From contig NC_133954.1 of the NCBI RefSeq assembly GCF_031877795.1, forward strand, positions 9,763,466 to 9,827,465: a stretch of DNA of 64,000 nucleotides. Reading direction: 5' to 3'. Origin of the DNA: Strix aluco (taxonomy: Eukaryota; Chordata; Aves; Strigiformes; Strigidae). Of the stretch, positions 51,201 through 63,349 are shown one piece after another. The notes under the pieces were generated by a model. It was not told the DNA's origin and did no database searches. It was given only the letters and a program-made list of their open reading frames with translations. The stretch's first letter is position 1. The number at the start of each line of letters is the position of its first letter. A program made the position numbers and the translations under genes.

Positions 51201-54200
51201 TCACTGCCAGACACGCTGCTCTACCGCTCCAGGACATTTGAACTTCACAGGTTCCAGGAGCCCGCCACCTTCCCCCTTCCCACCAGGGCAGATTACACCA
51301 GAGCAGCTGCTTTCCATCTCCTGTCCTGGAGACAGCATCTGCGCAGAGCGCTGCTCAGTGCGGCACAAAACACAATGGCTTGAGCTGCTTCTTGGAGCTT
51401 TGAAAAAATCAGAAGTGAGGGAACCCCTGAGCGAGACGGGGAGTGGCAGGAGCCAAGGCCTCTGCCCAGCACTCGCCTGGAACTGGTGTCAGTGAGCATG
51501 GAAGAGCAGGAGAACCCTTCAGCCTCTTCCTACAGGGACAGAAGCTACAGCAAGGCCCCAGGAACTGTCCTGTGCAGGCACTTTCCTTCTATCCATCCCG
51601 AGTTTCCTGGCTCAAGGGACACTCCAGCTCAGGCCATGGGAGAGACCTGCTGCTCCTTCAGGAGCGAAGGTCACTGGTGACAAGTCCTCGACACATCCTT
51701 CCTTCAGATGTGGTGCCTGTGTTATGCTAAAGAAGCGATTTCAGTGTCCGTCATCTCACAAGATGCAGTTGCCTGCTCTTTGATAACGGCCTTGGGGCAA
51801 GCCTCAGGGGCTCGGCGGCACGGCCCGGGGCTGGAGCCAGCAGCAAATCCATTACAGCAAGGCCGAGGCATCAGTTTCCTCGAGGCAGCAGAACGCTACC
51901 AGCTCCTGCACCGCAGCAGCTGGGATGCCGTTGGCATTGCAGCGTCACTCCCAGGAGAATAAACATGACAAGCCAGCACTGAGTTAAAATAAGGACTTGA
52001 AGTAACACTCAGTCATCAGCCAAAACAGTGGCTGGCTGCAGTAAGAGGACAATTTTATGACAGCTTTTATACTTGTCTTGTTAAATCTGCCGTGGGTATG
52101 AAAGTGAAGCAGCTGCGCCAACCAGACACAGCATTTGAGCTATCAACCACTGACCCCCAAGTGGAAGGGATTTCCAAACTGGTACCAATTCCCCACTAAC
52201 GCCCTGCACAGACCTGGAGAGCGGACGGTAACGTCACGGTGTGTCATTTATCGGTGCTCATTTACCAGCAGGAACCGCACACGCGGGACAGTTTCTCACT
52301 CGTGCTGGCGTCAGCATAACGCGCATTTTAAACCACGATAAGCCAGAGGGATAACACCAGCTCCTGCCATGCAAGCAGGCAGAAATGGCAGAACAAGAGT
52401 CTCATGGTTTGTTGCTAAGTGCCACTCACCGTGGTTTCTTGGCCCAGACGCTGTTTGAGCCAAACCTTCACCTGATCCAGAGTGAGGTTAATTCCAACCA
52501 GCCCAAGCTTCCCACGTCTCTTTATTAGCTGATCTGGCTTCACCACTAAACGCTACAACATTGTGCAAGAGATTAAAAGAAAGAAGCATTAGAAAGTGAT
52601 TTTGGTGGAGTGATTCTCTGCAGATGGTGAAACAAAAACTTAACTAAGTTCTGTACAGCAAATGTCCTTGCAGAATTTCTTTAATCTCTTGGCAAATCCA
52701 TCTCCTGGTACAACATGCCTACAGGTTTGTTTACACTTAGTTTGAGAAGAGCTGCCTTATTTCTACTCAGTATACATATTTCTACTGAGTATCCGTCAGG
52801 GACTGAGGTGACAGTTTGTTTTGGCTTTTTTTGATGAGCTTTGATAACTCTTTCACAGCAGCTGTTAGGATGGGGTATATGTACTCACTTTCTGTAAAAA
52901 AAAAAGCTGAAAAGCATACAGCATCCCATCAGTTTTGCAAACTGTCTTTGTAAGATGCATCATGACATCAGTATTTCTCTGTGAGCAGAGGCTCAGAAGG
53001 AGGAACTGCGAGAGCTGGCTGCTTACAAAGCAAGCCCCTGTGGTCACTACACGCTCTGCATACAGGACTGGCTAGGGCCAGGGGCACCCACATTTTAGTC
53101 AGCTGAGAGTGGCTCTTTATAAGATACCCATGGAAAGCTCATGGGTACACCTATCTCTAGCTTCTAAATATATTTTTTTTTAAATAGAAATGGGTGCCAT
53201 TCTCCTGGTATGTCCTGGAACCTCAGCAATATACAGTGTAGAGTCGGACCACAACACGTTGCAGTAGAGAACACCGATCATGGTCTTTCTGCTGGACCCT
53301 GTAGCCCTTTCTAGCACTACAGGACTCAGCCCTAAAGGACAGACAGCAGCCTTGCTCCCTTCTGGCTTTCTGCAAGTCTTTTGAGAAGCACTGCTGATGT
53401 CTTCCTGCAGTTCCACTCATGCACTTGAGTACGGAACATTTAATTACTTACTGTAGGACTTCCATCAGTCAGTGGAGGACTGTGAAACATTTGTGATCTA
53501 CCAGCCAATGACTTCATATAATTGATGACTGGAAAGGGGCCAGCTTGAGCCACTAATAAAAAGAGCTCTGGATATGTTTTCTCTACAGAAAGTGCATGGC
53601 TGTGAAATGCAAAAAGATAGCAAAAAATGAAGTTTTCCCTGACATGTTGCTTGGACACAGGAAATCTAAGCAGTGTCCTAACAGCATAAAAGCCAGCCGT
53701 GGAGAAAGCACCCATGTTACAGAAGTAAGGGCTTGGGAACAGGGACTGACAGCTCAAGAGACCTGCTTGGTCTCAGTTAGCCTCATTTACCTTCTGTGTG
53801 GTTATTAACAGCTTCTTGTCTGCAGATATCTCTGCTCATGTGTTTCACAGCCCTTAAAGGAATTTTATGCTCAGGTCCCCTAGAAGGTGATACACCAGCC
53901 TTGAGCTTGTTTCTCTGTCAGTGTTGCACATGAACGTGGCAGAGCAGCAGCAGCAACCCGTCCTTCAGGAAAGGTCCAGAGCACAGTTCTGCTCGCGACT
54001 GGCACAGCGTGACGGAGCAGCCCGGGTGGGCAGAGGCTGGGCCGGGCTCAGCCACGACCAGGGGCGAGTCACACTCCTTACCTCGCTCAGAAGCCAAGGG
54101 TGGTCCTGGGTGAGCCGTGCCCAGTCGGTGGCCGGGGTGACTCGGGCATACTTGAAACGGTTCTGGATGGCAGAGGACGTGCAGATGTACTTATACAAGA

Positions 54201-54240
54201 ACTCCTTCCCCGTCTGCTCAGAGATGGCTTTGGCTGACAT
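33295..54240 (-). CDS. ACLY: ACLY, ATP-citrate lyase
   Basis: This homotetrameric cytosolic enzyme makes acetyl-CoA and oxaloacetate from citrate, CoA and ATP for lipid synthesis and histone acetylation. Coding exons: 54082-54240, 52430-52552, 50959-51021, 50066-50256, 49060-49139, 48438-48571, 46458-46576, 45831-45967, 45386-45447, 45137-45254, 44826-44980, 44343-44433, (cassette 43164-43193), 41290-41431, 39328-39496, 38757-38861, 38316-38512, 38071-38152, 37606-37716, 36955-37082, 36676-36769, 36257-36411, 35477-35627, 34802-34945, 34491-34604, 33883-33965, 33555-33631, 33295-33389. They give 1092 residues, or 1102 with the cassette (human 1091/1101). The N-terminal ATP-grasp and citrate-binding part runs to about 420. 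RTASFSES carries the AKT/PKA serine (456). The phospho-histidine is H751 in FGHAGA. Citrate-synthase-like residues H891, H966 (GIGHR) and D1017 (LNVDG) are intact. The intron after 48438 starts with GC. Confidence 0.98.
39795..39845 (+). mobile_element. Possible MIR-like SINE scrap
   Basis: The words gaatgaggcacagaaagagtaatgaatga in an ACLY intron weakly resemble the MIR core. The match is short and partial, so this is only a hint. Confidence 0.2.
42445..42535 (+). mobile_element. MIR-like SINE remnant in ACLY intron
   Basis: In order, the sequence shows gaaacaggcaaacgcaggc, cccagaaaggtgatg, a tttgtccgagaccacac phrase and gagaatctgggactt. This follows the MIR core layout (gaggcccagagaggt, then cttgcccaaggtcacac, then a cagagctgggatt phrase). 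It is diverged, so old, and lies between the cassette exon and the next ACLY exon. Confidence 0.5.
43164..43193 (-). other. ACLY: ACLY 30-nt alternative cassette exon
   Basis: A T-rich stretch and ACAG precede 30 bases that end in CAG before GTAGGA. In phase with both flanking exons it adds [10 protein letters not shown] between PTAPLG and KATTLF. Human ACLY isoform 1 has a ten-residue insert of the same type and place (DSVPSPRSLQ, from memory), absent from isoform 2. Skipping it also keeps the frame, so it is called a cassette. Confidence 0.85.
48432..48437 (-). other. ACLY: GC-AG splice donor in ACLY
   Basis: The exon 48438-48571 ends REAYPE with GAG and is followed by GCAAGT, not GT. The next exon resumes with EAYIAD in the correct phase. 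AG|GCAAGT is the usual strong context of GC donors. No nearby GT keeps the frame and the conserved protein. Confidence 0.85.
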
Positions 54241-54250
54241 GGCTACCTAG

Positions 54251-54254
54251 TCTG
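54251..54254 (-). other. ACLY: 3' splice site before the ACLY start codon
   Basis: The minus strand reads ctctcaattcag then actaggtagccATG. The first coding exon therefore starts at about 54251, ten bases upstream of the ATG, and the rest of the 5' UTR lies in a distant exon. Confidence 0.75.
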
Positions 54255-54722
54255 AATTGAGAGGGGGAAAAAAAAAAGAAAAGAAAAAGAAAAAAAGCAA
54301 TCAGGAACAGTCTGGTTCTCTCAGAAAACTCCCAAGCACCCACCTCAATGCAAAACCAAAGCAAATACAGAGCTGGGGCTGCGTTGTCTCCCCATTGTAA
54401 ATAGGGCTGTAAAAGTCACCTAATAAACAAGAACTATTCGTGTTGCTTAAGTCTTCTGCCCCATTCCACTGTCCTGAACAGTGTTTTGGTCCAGCCTTGC
54501 CTGCAGGGAAAGGTGTAATCCTTGCAGCGTGTCCCAGCCACACTGTGCCTTTACCAAACCTGCCAGCTCTGAGCACCCCCCATGTCTAGGGGAGCACCCA
54601 GCTGGGGCAGCTTGTCTCAGACCCCCCGACACTCCAGTTTGCTGCTGTGGGACCTACATAACACACCCACCATTTCTTCTAGTTCAGTACCAGGGAGCGA
54701 CAAGGTGACAGGAGAGGAAAAC

Positions 54723-54744
54723 CCTCCCTCCCTCCCTCCCTCCC
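54723..54744. repeat. (CCCT)n simple repeat
   Basis: About five and a half units of ccct/ctcc in ACLY intron 1. Confidence 0.85.
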
Positions 54745-54877
54745 ACTTGTTTGCTTATGGCATGCCACGTTTCCAGTCTGAGCCTGACTGCAGGCAAATT
54801 AGCAACCCCCCATCCCTTGTTCTAAAGGGAAGAGAAAATGTTGCCAGTATTACCAAAAGCAGAACACATTTACATTG

Positions 54878-54895
54878 TTTTTTTTTTTTTTTTTT
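54878..54895. repeat. Poly-T run of 18
   Basis: An uninterrupted T run in ACLY intron 1. On the minus strand it is a poly-A, but no retroposed gene body is visible next to it. Confidence 0.85.
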
Positions 54896-56799
54896 GTTTC
54901 AGAACCTAGATGTCTTGGAAGCAGGCTCACACCCTACAGAATAAGATGCTCAAGACAACGAAGATTAAGGTTAGACACTTCAAGGTTTTTTTTGAGAAAA
55001 GTAATTTAAAAAAAAATCCTAATTTCATGCCTTTCTTCTCTTTTAGTATTCTAAACTGACATAAGTAAATGATTTCTGATCTCAAGGCTGTAACTTTTCT
55101 TTCCGATATGCAGCAACAGCCATAGGTGTCAAAGATGCATTTATTTTTAGCTGCAATAAACATTTATTTAAAAGAATACTTCATCCCAGTGAACCTGTCT
55201 GCATGTGTCAACTATCAGAACTGAGTCCTGTCATCAGCCAGAGGTCAACAAGCGATTTTGATTTTTCTGAGGGGTCAGACTGCTGACAGAGAAGCTTGAG
55301 CAGTGGCTCCTGCTGCATTCTGAGTGACTGGAGGTCATGTCACTGTTCCCCCAGCACAGCCAGCGTGGCAGCAAACTCAAAAGCACAGTTAGGATGGGTT
55401 CTGAGAGAGCTGCAAAGCAGAAGGGCACCGGCGCAGAAAGGAAGAGCTCAAATTCCATCCGAGTATGTGGACAGTGAAGCATTTGAAGGGCTCAGTAAGA
55501 CTGACTGCCCATGCCATCACAAAACAGATGCCCCACTTTAGACCCACAGAGGGAAACAGTTTAAAAATTCCACAGTTATTTCTTGTGCTACCTTCTGGGT
55601 AATAACCATTAGTAATCAACTGGTTATTCATCCTATAAGTAAGCACAGAATATGCTGGGGAATAATTAGCCATCAAGAGAAATAAAGACCTTTTTCCCTA
55701 GAGCAGGAAGAAAGCAGTTTGGTCTGGTTCCCGCCCCCCCCCCCAGTACACAAACTATTTATTCTGCAGAAAAAAGTAGTAGGAGGCAGGCAGCATCCTC
55801 TGTGTGCCTCCAGAACGTAACAGGTTGGACAAAGTGCTGTTATCGAAAGCTGCTAACTAGGCTTAAGAACTGGCAGTCAAATTGGCTGCTAACGTCTTCT
55901 CAAACTTAATTCCAGCGTTAAAATAGAAAAGGAGAAGCTACAGAAAGGGCAAAAGATGTTAAAACCAGTGTTCCTGCTTTCAGAGAATTATTGTTACGTG
56001 AAACTCCAACACGATTGCAGTTCCAGTTTAACCCCGTTTCCAAAGAGCACCAGACCAGTTCCTGAAGCACCCTGTCTTTCTTCTTAGAATCAAAACCCCG
56101 TTCTTGTCAACACAAACACTTGCACCTAATACTCAGTCTGCTAAAAATAACCCCCCTTTGTCTTTATTACCCCAGGACCACAGTCACCACAGCCTGAGGA
56201 GAGGGGAGCTCTTGTGAACACACCAGAGGAGGCCAAGCACATTTTGTCCGGCGCTGAAGCGCGGTACCAAGGTACACCCCCCCCTCCATCCCCCCCGCGG
56301 CCCCCTTTAACCTCACAGCCCCCACGAGCGCCACGCCGAGGCTGCCGCGTTAGCTTCACTTGCTCTCCAAGAGGCATTCTTAAAAATATGTGTTCAGAGA
56401 TGCTGTGGGAATAGTTGTCTCAGAAAAACATTGAGAGCCACTAATTGGGCCAGGTCCTGGAGCTACAAGCAGCCTCTGTAGTAACTTTAGAAGGAACCTT
56501 CCATTGGGTGCTCCCAATTATCTCACTGTCACACCACCTTTTTTAATGTAATTATCTCAAGGCAAGGATTTATACACAGCTATCGGGGAACAAATAACAG
56601 CAGCAGTATTGGAAGAGGAAGCAGAGTCAGCAAAGGGGAAATTCTGGGTACCAGTGGATTAACCACAAACACTGTAGGAGTTACTGCATAACCTCCTCGG
56701 GCAGGCTGCCCCTCTGGCTGTAGGCTAAGCACAGACATCGACACTGCAGAAACGTTCATCTCTTCCTGGTGTCAAACCAGCACAGCTTTCTAGAAGGAT

Positions 56800-56960
56800 G
56801 GGAACTGCGACTGGAAGGAGAGAGGGGGGCGGAGGGGGCAGAGGGGCAGCGGGTGAGCAGCAGCGGCCAGGCAGCGCGGGGGGCCGGGGAGGGCCCGTGC
56901 GCTCAGCGGGCGCAGACGCGGCTGCTCGGGCTCATGGAGCCCGCGGGGATTTGCTGTACA
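56800..56960. other. CpG-rich patch inside ACLY intron 1
   Basis: About 160 bases of GC-rich, CpG-containing sequence stand out from AT-rich surroundings. It includes gcgctcagcgggcgcagac and a possible plus-strand donor (cgggtgagc). It could be an internal promoter or enhancer, but nothing in it is coding by recognition. Confidence 0.35.
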
Positions 56961-59309
56961 AAATCCTACTGCTGACTGCAGCCCTCTGCCCAGCTTCGCC
57001 CTGCATGTGCCACGAAACTGGAGGAGTGTAAGCTCTGTGGTAATCCACATTAAAAATTCAAAGGCTAGCAGCGTTGCTGTGACTGCTTAATCTTCATCAG
57101 CAAGGAAGCTGCCAGAGACGGGCCGGTTCATCTGCTGGAAACCAACAGAGTTCGCTGCATCAGACTAAGAAGAATCTCAAGGTTTGCAGAACTGGTTTGC
57201 ATCTGTCCTCTGCTACCCGGGGATCAGTGTCATGGCACCGTTCTGAGACAGCTTTTTTCTTAATTCTGAGGCACTATTTGTGTCAAAAGCACTGCCAGGA
57301 AGAACCTGCCAGCTTCTCTGGCCAAAAGCTTACAGCTTTACCCTATGGTCAGCCAGCCACGGGCTAGCTACAGAGAAAGACTTTCCAAAGCTACAGAAGT
57401 GGTTGTACATTGGGCTAGTAGTTGGCAGAGCCGTAAGAAAAAAAACACACACCAAAAAAACCCCAACCTTATTCTGCAAGCATGCAGAGACATATTTAAT
57501 TCCCACAAACACCATTCTGCTCCCTTGTCTTCACAGCTGCGCACACACATGCCACAGTAAGTCATCTGTAGTGTAGTGCTGAAAACTTTCCATCATGATT
57601 TTTGCTTTAAAGCAGTGCTATTTCCTAGAGCAAATCCTGCTCCCAAGTTACCTGCAGCTATTTATTTTGCTTGGTAGGAAGCTGGAATACCTTTGCTTTC
57701 AAAGCCCTTAGAAATCCACCACTGCCTACTCTACAATATGCTAAAGGCCAGTCCCAAAGAAAGAGCCTCACATTTCATTGCAGAAGCAGCAGATGGATAA
57801 AAGAAAATGGCAAATATATTTCTTAATAAAAAAAAAAAGCCCTAAGTATTTTTCATTTCTCCAGGGTGACACAGAGCCCCTGAACAATACTGCAGATCTT
57901 CAGTCCACATTTACAAACTCAAACAATCAAGCTGATGCTGGTTATGCCAATGACCAAGATGTAATCATCTGCAATTGCAGGAAACTGGACCCAGGACATC
58001 CCTCAGGTCTTATTAAAAACAGTCCTGTAAAAAAAAAAAAAGTCAGTGGGAACAACAGTGACGTACATGGGATTGCTTAAACCTGAAGGACACAGAACGC
58101 AGGGGCATGGTACCGTGAGGTTGCTCATCTCTCAGAAACTTTACTGGCCTCCTTTATGCCACCACATTCTGCTGCTCCCCTAGTTTCTCTCCCCATTTCA
58201 TCACCTCATTTTTGCAAAAACACTACTGGGGTAAAGAGAAAACCTAGAGGATTATTACAGTAGCAGTAGATGAAAAATGACAAAATCCGTGTCATGGCAA
58301 CAGAACAGCAGGAATGAGGCTGTTCTGCCCTCATCTGCCCATGGTTCGCTGAGACATTTCCTGATCATTAGCAAGTCTTTAATCACACCCCTAACTCAGT
58401 TTTTCCGCTGCTCCAACCCTGCCTTTCTCATGGGATAGACAGCACAAAACAACTGCTTCCCTCTGCTGAATTGGTAAGCTAGAAGATCAGCAGGAAAAGA
58501 AAAAAATCCATAGGGCATCAGCAATTCCTGGCTGTATGTGCTCGTGCAGGTCCCTCATCAATCAGAGAGACATAATCAGAGCAGACTCTGAACGGGCTGC
58601 ATCTGTTCTGCCAGCACCGAGCAGGAGCACGGACTGCAGGTCACCACAGCAGCAGAGGAGCAGAATCTCTGCAGTTTCCCAAGAACGAGGCAGGTCAGGA
58701 CTCCCATCCGCCAGGGATAATCCTACTTTCAGTCATGCTTAGCACCTGCAGCACCAACCAGTGCTGATGAGAGTAACGGATGCACCTCTGAAGAAAAACA
58801 GAGAGTGTGCACAGAAGGAAAAGAATCCCTTCCTCTGTACCAAGCACAAGCTATAGGATAACGTTCTCTGTTACTGACTGACTCCCAGACACTGCTCTGT
58901 TCGGGATTCATTAGGTAGGACTGAACTGCAGTTTTCTTATGACTTCAGGCCCCAGATCTTGCAATGACCACACACAATGGTAGATTCACCTCAGCAGCAC
59001 AAAATGCCTTTTCCAGTCTGCTCTTAATGTGTAACCTCTGCTGCACAAGATTTAGGATAGGGGCAGACAGAATTAGCAGTTTCTAACCTATAAGGCCTCT
59101 CTGGCTGCCTGCAATGATTTGCTGGTCATTCCGTGAGCTCCGACTGCACATCACAGCCCTTCAGATCCAGCTGTCAGAGCTGCCCTGCCCCTCCTCTGAA
59201 GGGGGTGGGGGGTGTGTGGAAACACGGCTGGCTCCAGCCAAACCTGCCGAGTGAGAGAATCTACTGTCGCTTTAAAGCATCTTCCACAGTACGCGCCATG
59301 AACTCTTCA

Positions 59310-59400
59310 GTTAAAATGCAACAGGTCACAGGACAGTTCAGGTTAGAAGGGCCCTTGGGAGGTCACCGAGTCCAACCTCAAGCTCGAGGCAGGCTCGGCT
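59310..59400 (-). mobile_element. CR1 LINE 3'-end remnant
   Basis: The plus strand reads ggttagaagggcccttggg, aggtcaccgagtccaacct. This resembles the reverse complement of the 3' region of avian CR1 elements (a ggttggaagggacctctgg type phrase, then aggtcatctagtccaacc). Only about 90 bases are recognisable. It is the only CR1-like piece I could identify with reasonable confidence. Confidence 0.6.
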
Positions 59401-62022
59401 CCGAGCCAGCCGCGTTACGAGGACCCTTCGCGCCTTTGAAGCGCGAGGTCCTTACGCAGAGGCAAAATGCTGCTGACCAGATGTCATGAACCCAGTCTTG
59501 GTTTGACAAGTGGGTTACTGGTGTAAGAATAAGTCATTTCTGGAAGGGTCACTGATGTCCATGAACAATTTGTGTTCATTTACTGGGGCTCTAAACCAAA
59601 CAGCCTCCCTGCAACACATCAGAGACCTTTATATCATCATCCACACCCACTGATTTAAAGAGGGCTGGGTTTCAGCCTTCACTAGCGAGTCCAGAGCAAG
59701 TAAGGGAAATGGATTAGATCATATTTTCGAAGGCTCAGAAGCACTTACTCCTGCAAAACCTGTCAAATACGCAACAAAAAAAATGATGGTTGGGGAAAGT
59801 TTCTCGAGTGCAATGACAAGAGAAGAACAGCGTGATGGCAGCAAGCTGGAGAAGGATTAGAGCTGGATGTTGTGTTTGCTGTGACACAACCACTACCTCT
59901 GCCCCAACACACTAGCGACTAGCTGAAGGGAAAACACAATATAGACCAAAGGGAAAGAGACGGGGAAACAAGAAGAGGGTTTCTTGAGAACAGAACCCAG
60001 GTAAAGTCTCCTCAACTCCTGAGAGATCAGATGACGTGTGTCAGCGCAATACAGTCTACTCTGCAAGGGGAGAAAAAAAAAATAAAGACATTGATTTGAT
60101 GTATTTTGCTGTAAACCCTTTGTGATCTCAGAGGTACAACTCTATGAGCATCACCAGTCTGTGTTCATACAGAACAAAGCACTCACCCATGGAATTTTCT
60201 TAGACCCAGTCATACCTGAGTGATGCTTTTGTTGGGAGAAAAGGACTCCCTCTCCAGCAGAGATTTCATGCCCTCTCTCCTAAGAATTATGTCAACAAAA
60301 CCACACTGTAAAGCAACCTTCCCCCTCCATCCCAGGTCATTTATTAACACAGTTCAAGATCAGCCAGTATTTTCAGCCCACAGCAGCACCAAAAGTTACG
60401 TCAGCTTCCACCTGGCAAACACGCGTGCTTTCATCAGAGGAGGGAGAGAGGGCTCGGGAGAAGAGGCCCCGCAGCAGCTGATCAGCTTCACGGGTCAAGA
60501 GCCCTCAGCACCGTGCGTTATGAAACACCTGGCACCGTCCTGCTGTGATGCAAGCAGGTGTGCTGGCCCGGGCAGCGAGTGCCCCGCTCCGGAGGAGCCT
60601 CCCTGCAGGCCCAGGGAGGGCAGCAGCCCACCAGCCGAGCTGAGCTGAGCCTCGCTAACGGGGGGCGGCAGACGGGCTCCAAACACACTGGCAAGTGCCT
60701 ACTGCCAGAAGTGGGGTACTTGGAGTCCTGTCTTTAAAGGACACCTTACTCTGCAGCCTTGGGGAAGGTCCTTAACTAGTTTATTCCTTAAATCCTTCCC
60801 CACATCATTTGCGAAGTGGACAGCAGTGCCTGGGAGGGTTCCCAGCTGTGGCTGCCCCTCGTGTCAGGTCCCACCTCAAGCAGGGCTGGTACCGGCGGGA
60901 AGAGCGCTGCCGGCTGGGGGGGGGCAGGCTGGCTGCACGCTCCTGCAGGAGGCTCGTACGCCGAAAACTCGACGGGTTTGAATAAGCGTTAGCCAGCAGA
61001 GCTGATATCCTGAGCGCCAAACCCAACCAAGGAAACAAAACCAACAGAGATACCTACAAACAGTATATTCAGGACACACATAAGTTTTCAGTCTTTAGAC
61101 GCTACAGCAGACAACAAATGTAGTTTAACGGAAAGAAAAAAGTCCGTACAGAAGGAAGAGACTTTCCAAAGCAGTAAGATAAACAGCAGGTGTTTGCAGG
61201 TAGCAAACGAGAGCTGGAAAACAGCCATTTCGCAGCTCCTGGAGCTGCCGGATCCATTCGCAGGAGACAGGAGAGACAGAGGCCGTTCACCCTCCCGCGG
61301 GTGCGAGAGCGAGGACGGAGCGAGACCCCAGCGCGGGGGCTGCTGCCTCCCCAGCGCCCACCAAGGGGTTTTCATTCTGGAAAAGGGTCTGCCCAGAGCT
61401 GTTGGCAACGGGCTCCCTGGCTGAGGGATGAAGGGAAGGAACACGCAAAGTCGGAGCCTGGAGCTGCTGCTGGCACAGACGAGCGCTTTCTCCCAGCCCC
61501 TCGCTAAACATTTGTGCTGTGCCCATCGCAAACAGACCCGGCCTCGGGACCGTCCCGGGCAGCCGGGGCCTCGCCCAACACGGACACAACCGCCTTTCAG
61601 CCTCCAGCTGATGAGGAAACCTCAGCCGAGCGGCCGCCGGCCTCCCTCAAGGTCAGGGGCGGCGGGGGGAGCGCGGCGCCCCGGCTCCGTCCCGCACCGG
61701 GACGCTCCCGGCCGCAAACCGCTACCTGAGCACGACCGCGGCGCTCCCCGCGGGCTGCGGCCCGGCTCCCGGGGCCCCACCGCTCTTCAGCGACCGAGCG
61801 GCTGCCGGGACCACCGAGCGACGCGGCTGGTCCCCGCTCTGCCCCCACCCCGGCTCCCAGACACCCCCCCCCACTCCTCCTCCTCCTCCCTCCCCGGGGC
61901 GGGAGAGGCGCTGCCCGCCGCCAGCGCGTAGACGCCGCCGCTCTCGCCCGGCCCGCGGCAGCCCCGGCAACAGCTTCCCACCGCGCGGAGCCGGAGCCCG
62001 GCGGCCGCCCCCGACCACTCAC

Positions 62023-62095
62023 CCGGGCGCCGCTCGGCCGCGCTGCCCCGCGCCCCGCCCGGCGCTGCCGCCTTTTGTTCGCTGCGGCGCGGCCT
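62023..62095 (-). other. ACLY: ACLY 5' noncoding exon (main promoter), donor predicted
   Basis: A strong minus-strand donor, CCCGG|GTGAGTGG, has its last exonic base at 62023. Upstream of it lie GC boxes (gggcgggg near 62053-62060) and the CCAAT/E-box cluster at 62132-62189. The exon is therefore placed from about 62095 to 62023. The exact start site is inferred. Confidence 0.6.
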
Positions 62096-62129
62096 CCCCG
62101 GCCCATCGGGCTACGGGCGCCACCGCCGC

Positions 62130-62190
62130 CCATTGGCTGCCGCCGCCGTCACGTGTTCCTTGCCCGAGCGGCGGCCGCGCGCTCATTGGC
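62130..62190 (-). promoter_or_regulatory. ACLY: ACLY proximal promoter: two CCAAT boxes flanking an E-box
   Basis: On the minus strand there are two AGCCAATG boxes (attgg on plus at 62132-62136 and 62185-62189), 53 bases apart. A palindromic CACGTG at 62150-62155 (GTCACGTG on plus) lies between them. NF-Y with SREBP or USF is the known regulatory logic of mammalian ACLY and other lipogenic genes. The motifs are seen; factor binding is inferred. Confidence 0.65.
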
Positions 62191-62199
62191 TGCCGCCGG

Positions 62200-63300
62200 T
62201 GGGGCGCGGCCGCGCGGCCTTGTGGGAGCCGTAGTTCCGCCCCCCCCCGCCGGGACCCCCCCGCGGCCGCGGTCACCGCCAGGCTCGGCGGCCCCAGAAG
62301 CGGCCCCCCCCGCCCCCGGGGCAGAGCCGGGCGCCCCTTCCCCGGCGCTGGCTGCGAAACCTCCCCACGGGGCTGTTGTAACCGCGGGGGCGGGAGGCGC
62401 CCGCTGGTGCCCACGGTGGGGAGCGGCGGCGCCGCCCGGAGCGCGGGCGGTTCACCGGCGGGCAGCAGCCACCGGGAGTACCGGCGGTACCTCACCGCTG
62501 GCGCCGTCCCCAGCGATACGGCAACCGGTGCTGCGGAACGTGCACGGCCCGGAGACACAGCAGACCGGGGGAGGGACGCTGCCGGGGCGGCGGGAGGCCT
62601 CGGGCAGGAGGAGCCGTCCTGCCCCCCCGCTCCCCACCGCCCCGTTCTCCAGCCCCCGCGGCTCCTCCGCCTGCCAGAAACAACCGTCGCACCTTCATTT
62701 TCCCCTGGTTATCTCCAACCTGTGACCGAAGCACGCACCGAGCGGGTGGCTCCAGCGGCCGGGCCGCTGTGTCCTGTACGACGTTGTCACCGGGCTGGAG
62801 CACACAGACACGCTGCTCCTGCCCACCTCGTTGGGGAGAGCGTGTCACACCCGGCGGGGCCAGCGGGGAAAGTCTCCACAGAGAACAGTCACCAAAAACT
62901 AAAACTGCCTGAAATTCTCTGCCTGACTCCCTGGGGACAGGGGCGTGTCCCGCTGCCTCCCACTCCAGGGCTCAGCTGGTGTTTGTCTCCCTCCCTCCCT
63001 CCCTCCCTCCCACACCGCCGCGCTGCGCAGCCGCCCCAGCCCCGGCCCAGCGGCCACGGAGCGAGGCCGGGCCCCGTCACCCCTGAGCTGGGTCCAGGAC
63101 TCGGCAGCAGCGCCGAGTTTCCCCGTGGGGGGGTTCGATCTTCCAGGCTACGAGCAGGAGCCTTCCCGAGGAGGACGGACACACCACACACCCCCTCAGT
63201 CACCTGGCAGGAACAAATTGCTTCAAACATTAATTTTGGCAGGATCTTACCCAAGGCAAAAACAAAGTCAAGGCTGAAGCCGCTGAGAGCAGAGCAGCAG
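62200..63300. other. Spacer between ACLY main promoter and right-edge island
   Basis: CpG-rich at first (to about 62650), then ordinary. It contains a CTCC simple repeat (62986-63012). No exon is recognised. Long open frames here are GC-composition artefacts. Confidence 0.5.
62986..63012. repeat. (CTCC)n simple repeat
   Basis: About six to seven units of ctcc lie between the two right-hand CpG islands. Confidence 0.85.
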
Positions 63301-63349
63301 CAGCATCTCATTCATCTCCTGTTTGTCCAGGGTTGGACACCACAGGGAT

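Larger units (their letters stand above)
54255..62022 (-). other. ACLY: ACLY intron 1
   Basis: This intron of about 7.8 kb has no recognisable coding exon. It contains a CCCT simple repeat (54723-54744), a poly-T run of 18 (54878-54895), a CpG-rich patch (about 56800-56960) and a CR1 remnant (about 59310-59400). Open frames in 60.2-61.6 kb have no recognisable homology. Confidence 0.65.

Noticed and set aside
54878-54895. Poly-T run as the tail of a processed pseudogene on the minus strand
   Set aside because: No retroposed gene body or target-site duplication could be recognised beside it.
60220-61930. Open frames in the distal part of ACLY intron 1
   Set aside because: No recognisable domain, no splice-site logic linking them to a gene, and Pro/Arg/Ser-rich translations typical of GC-rich noncoding DNA.
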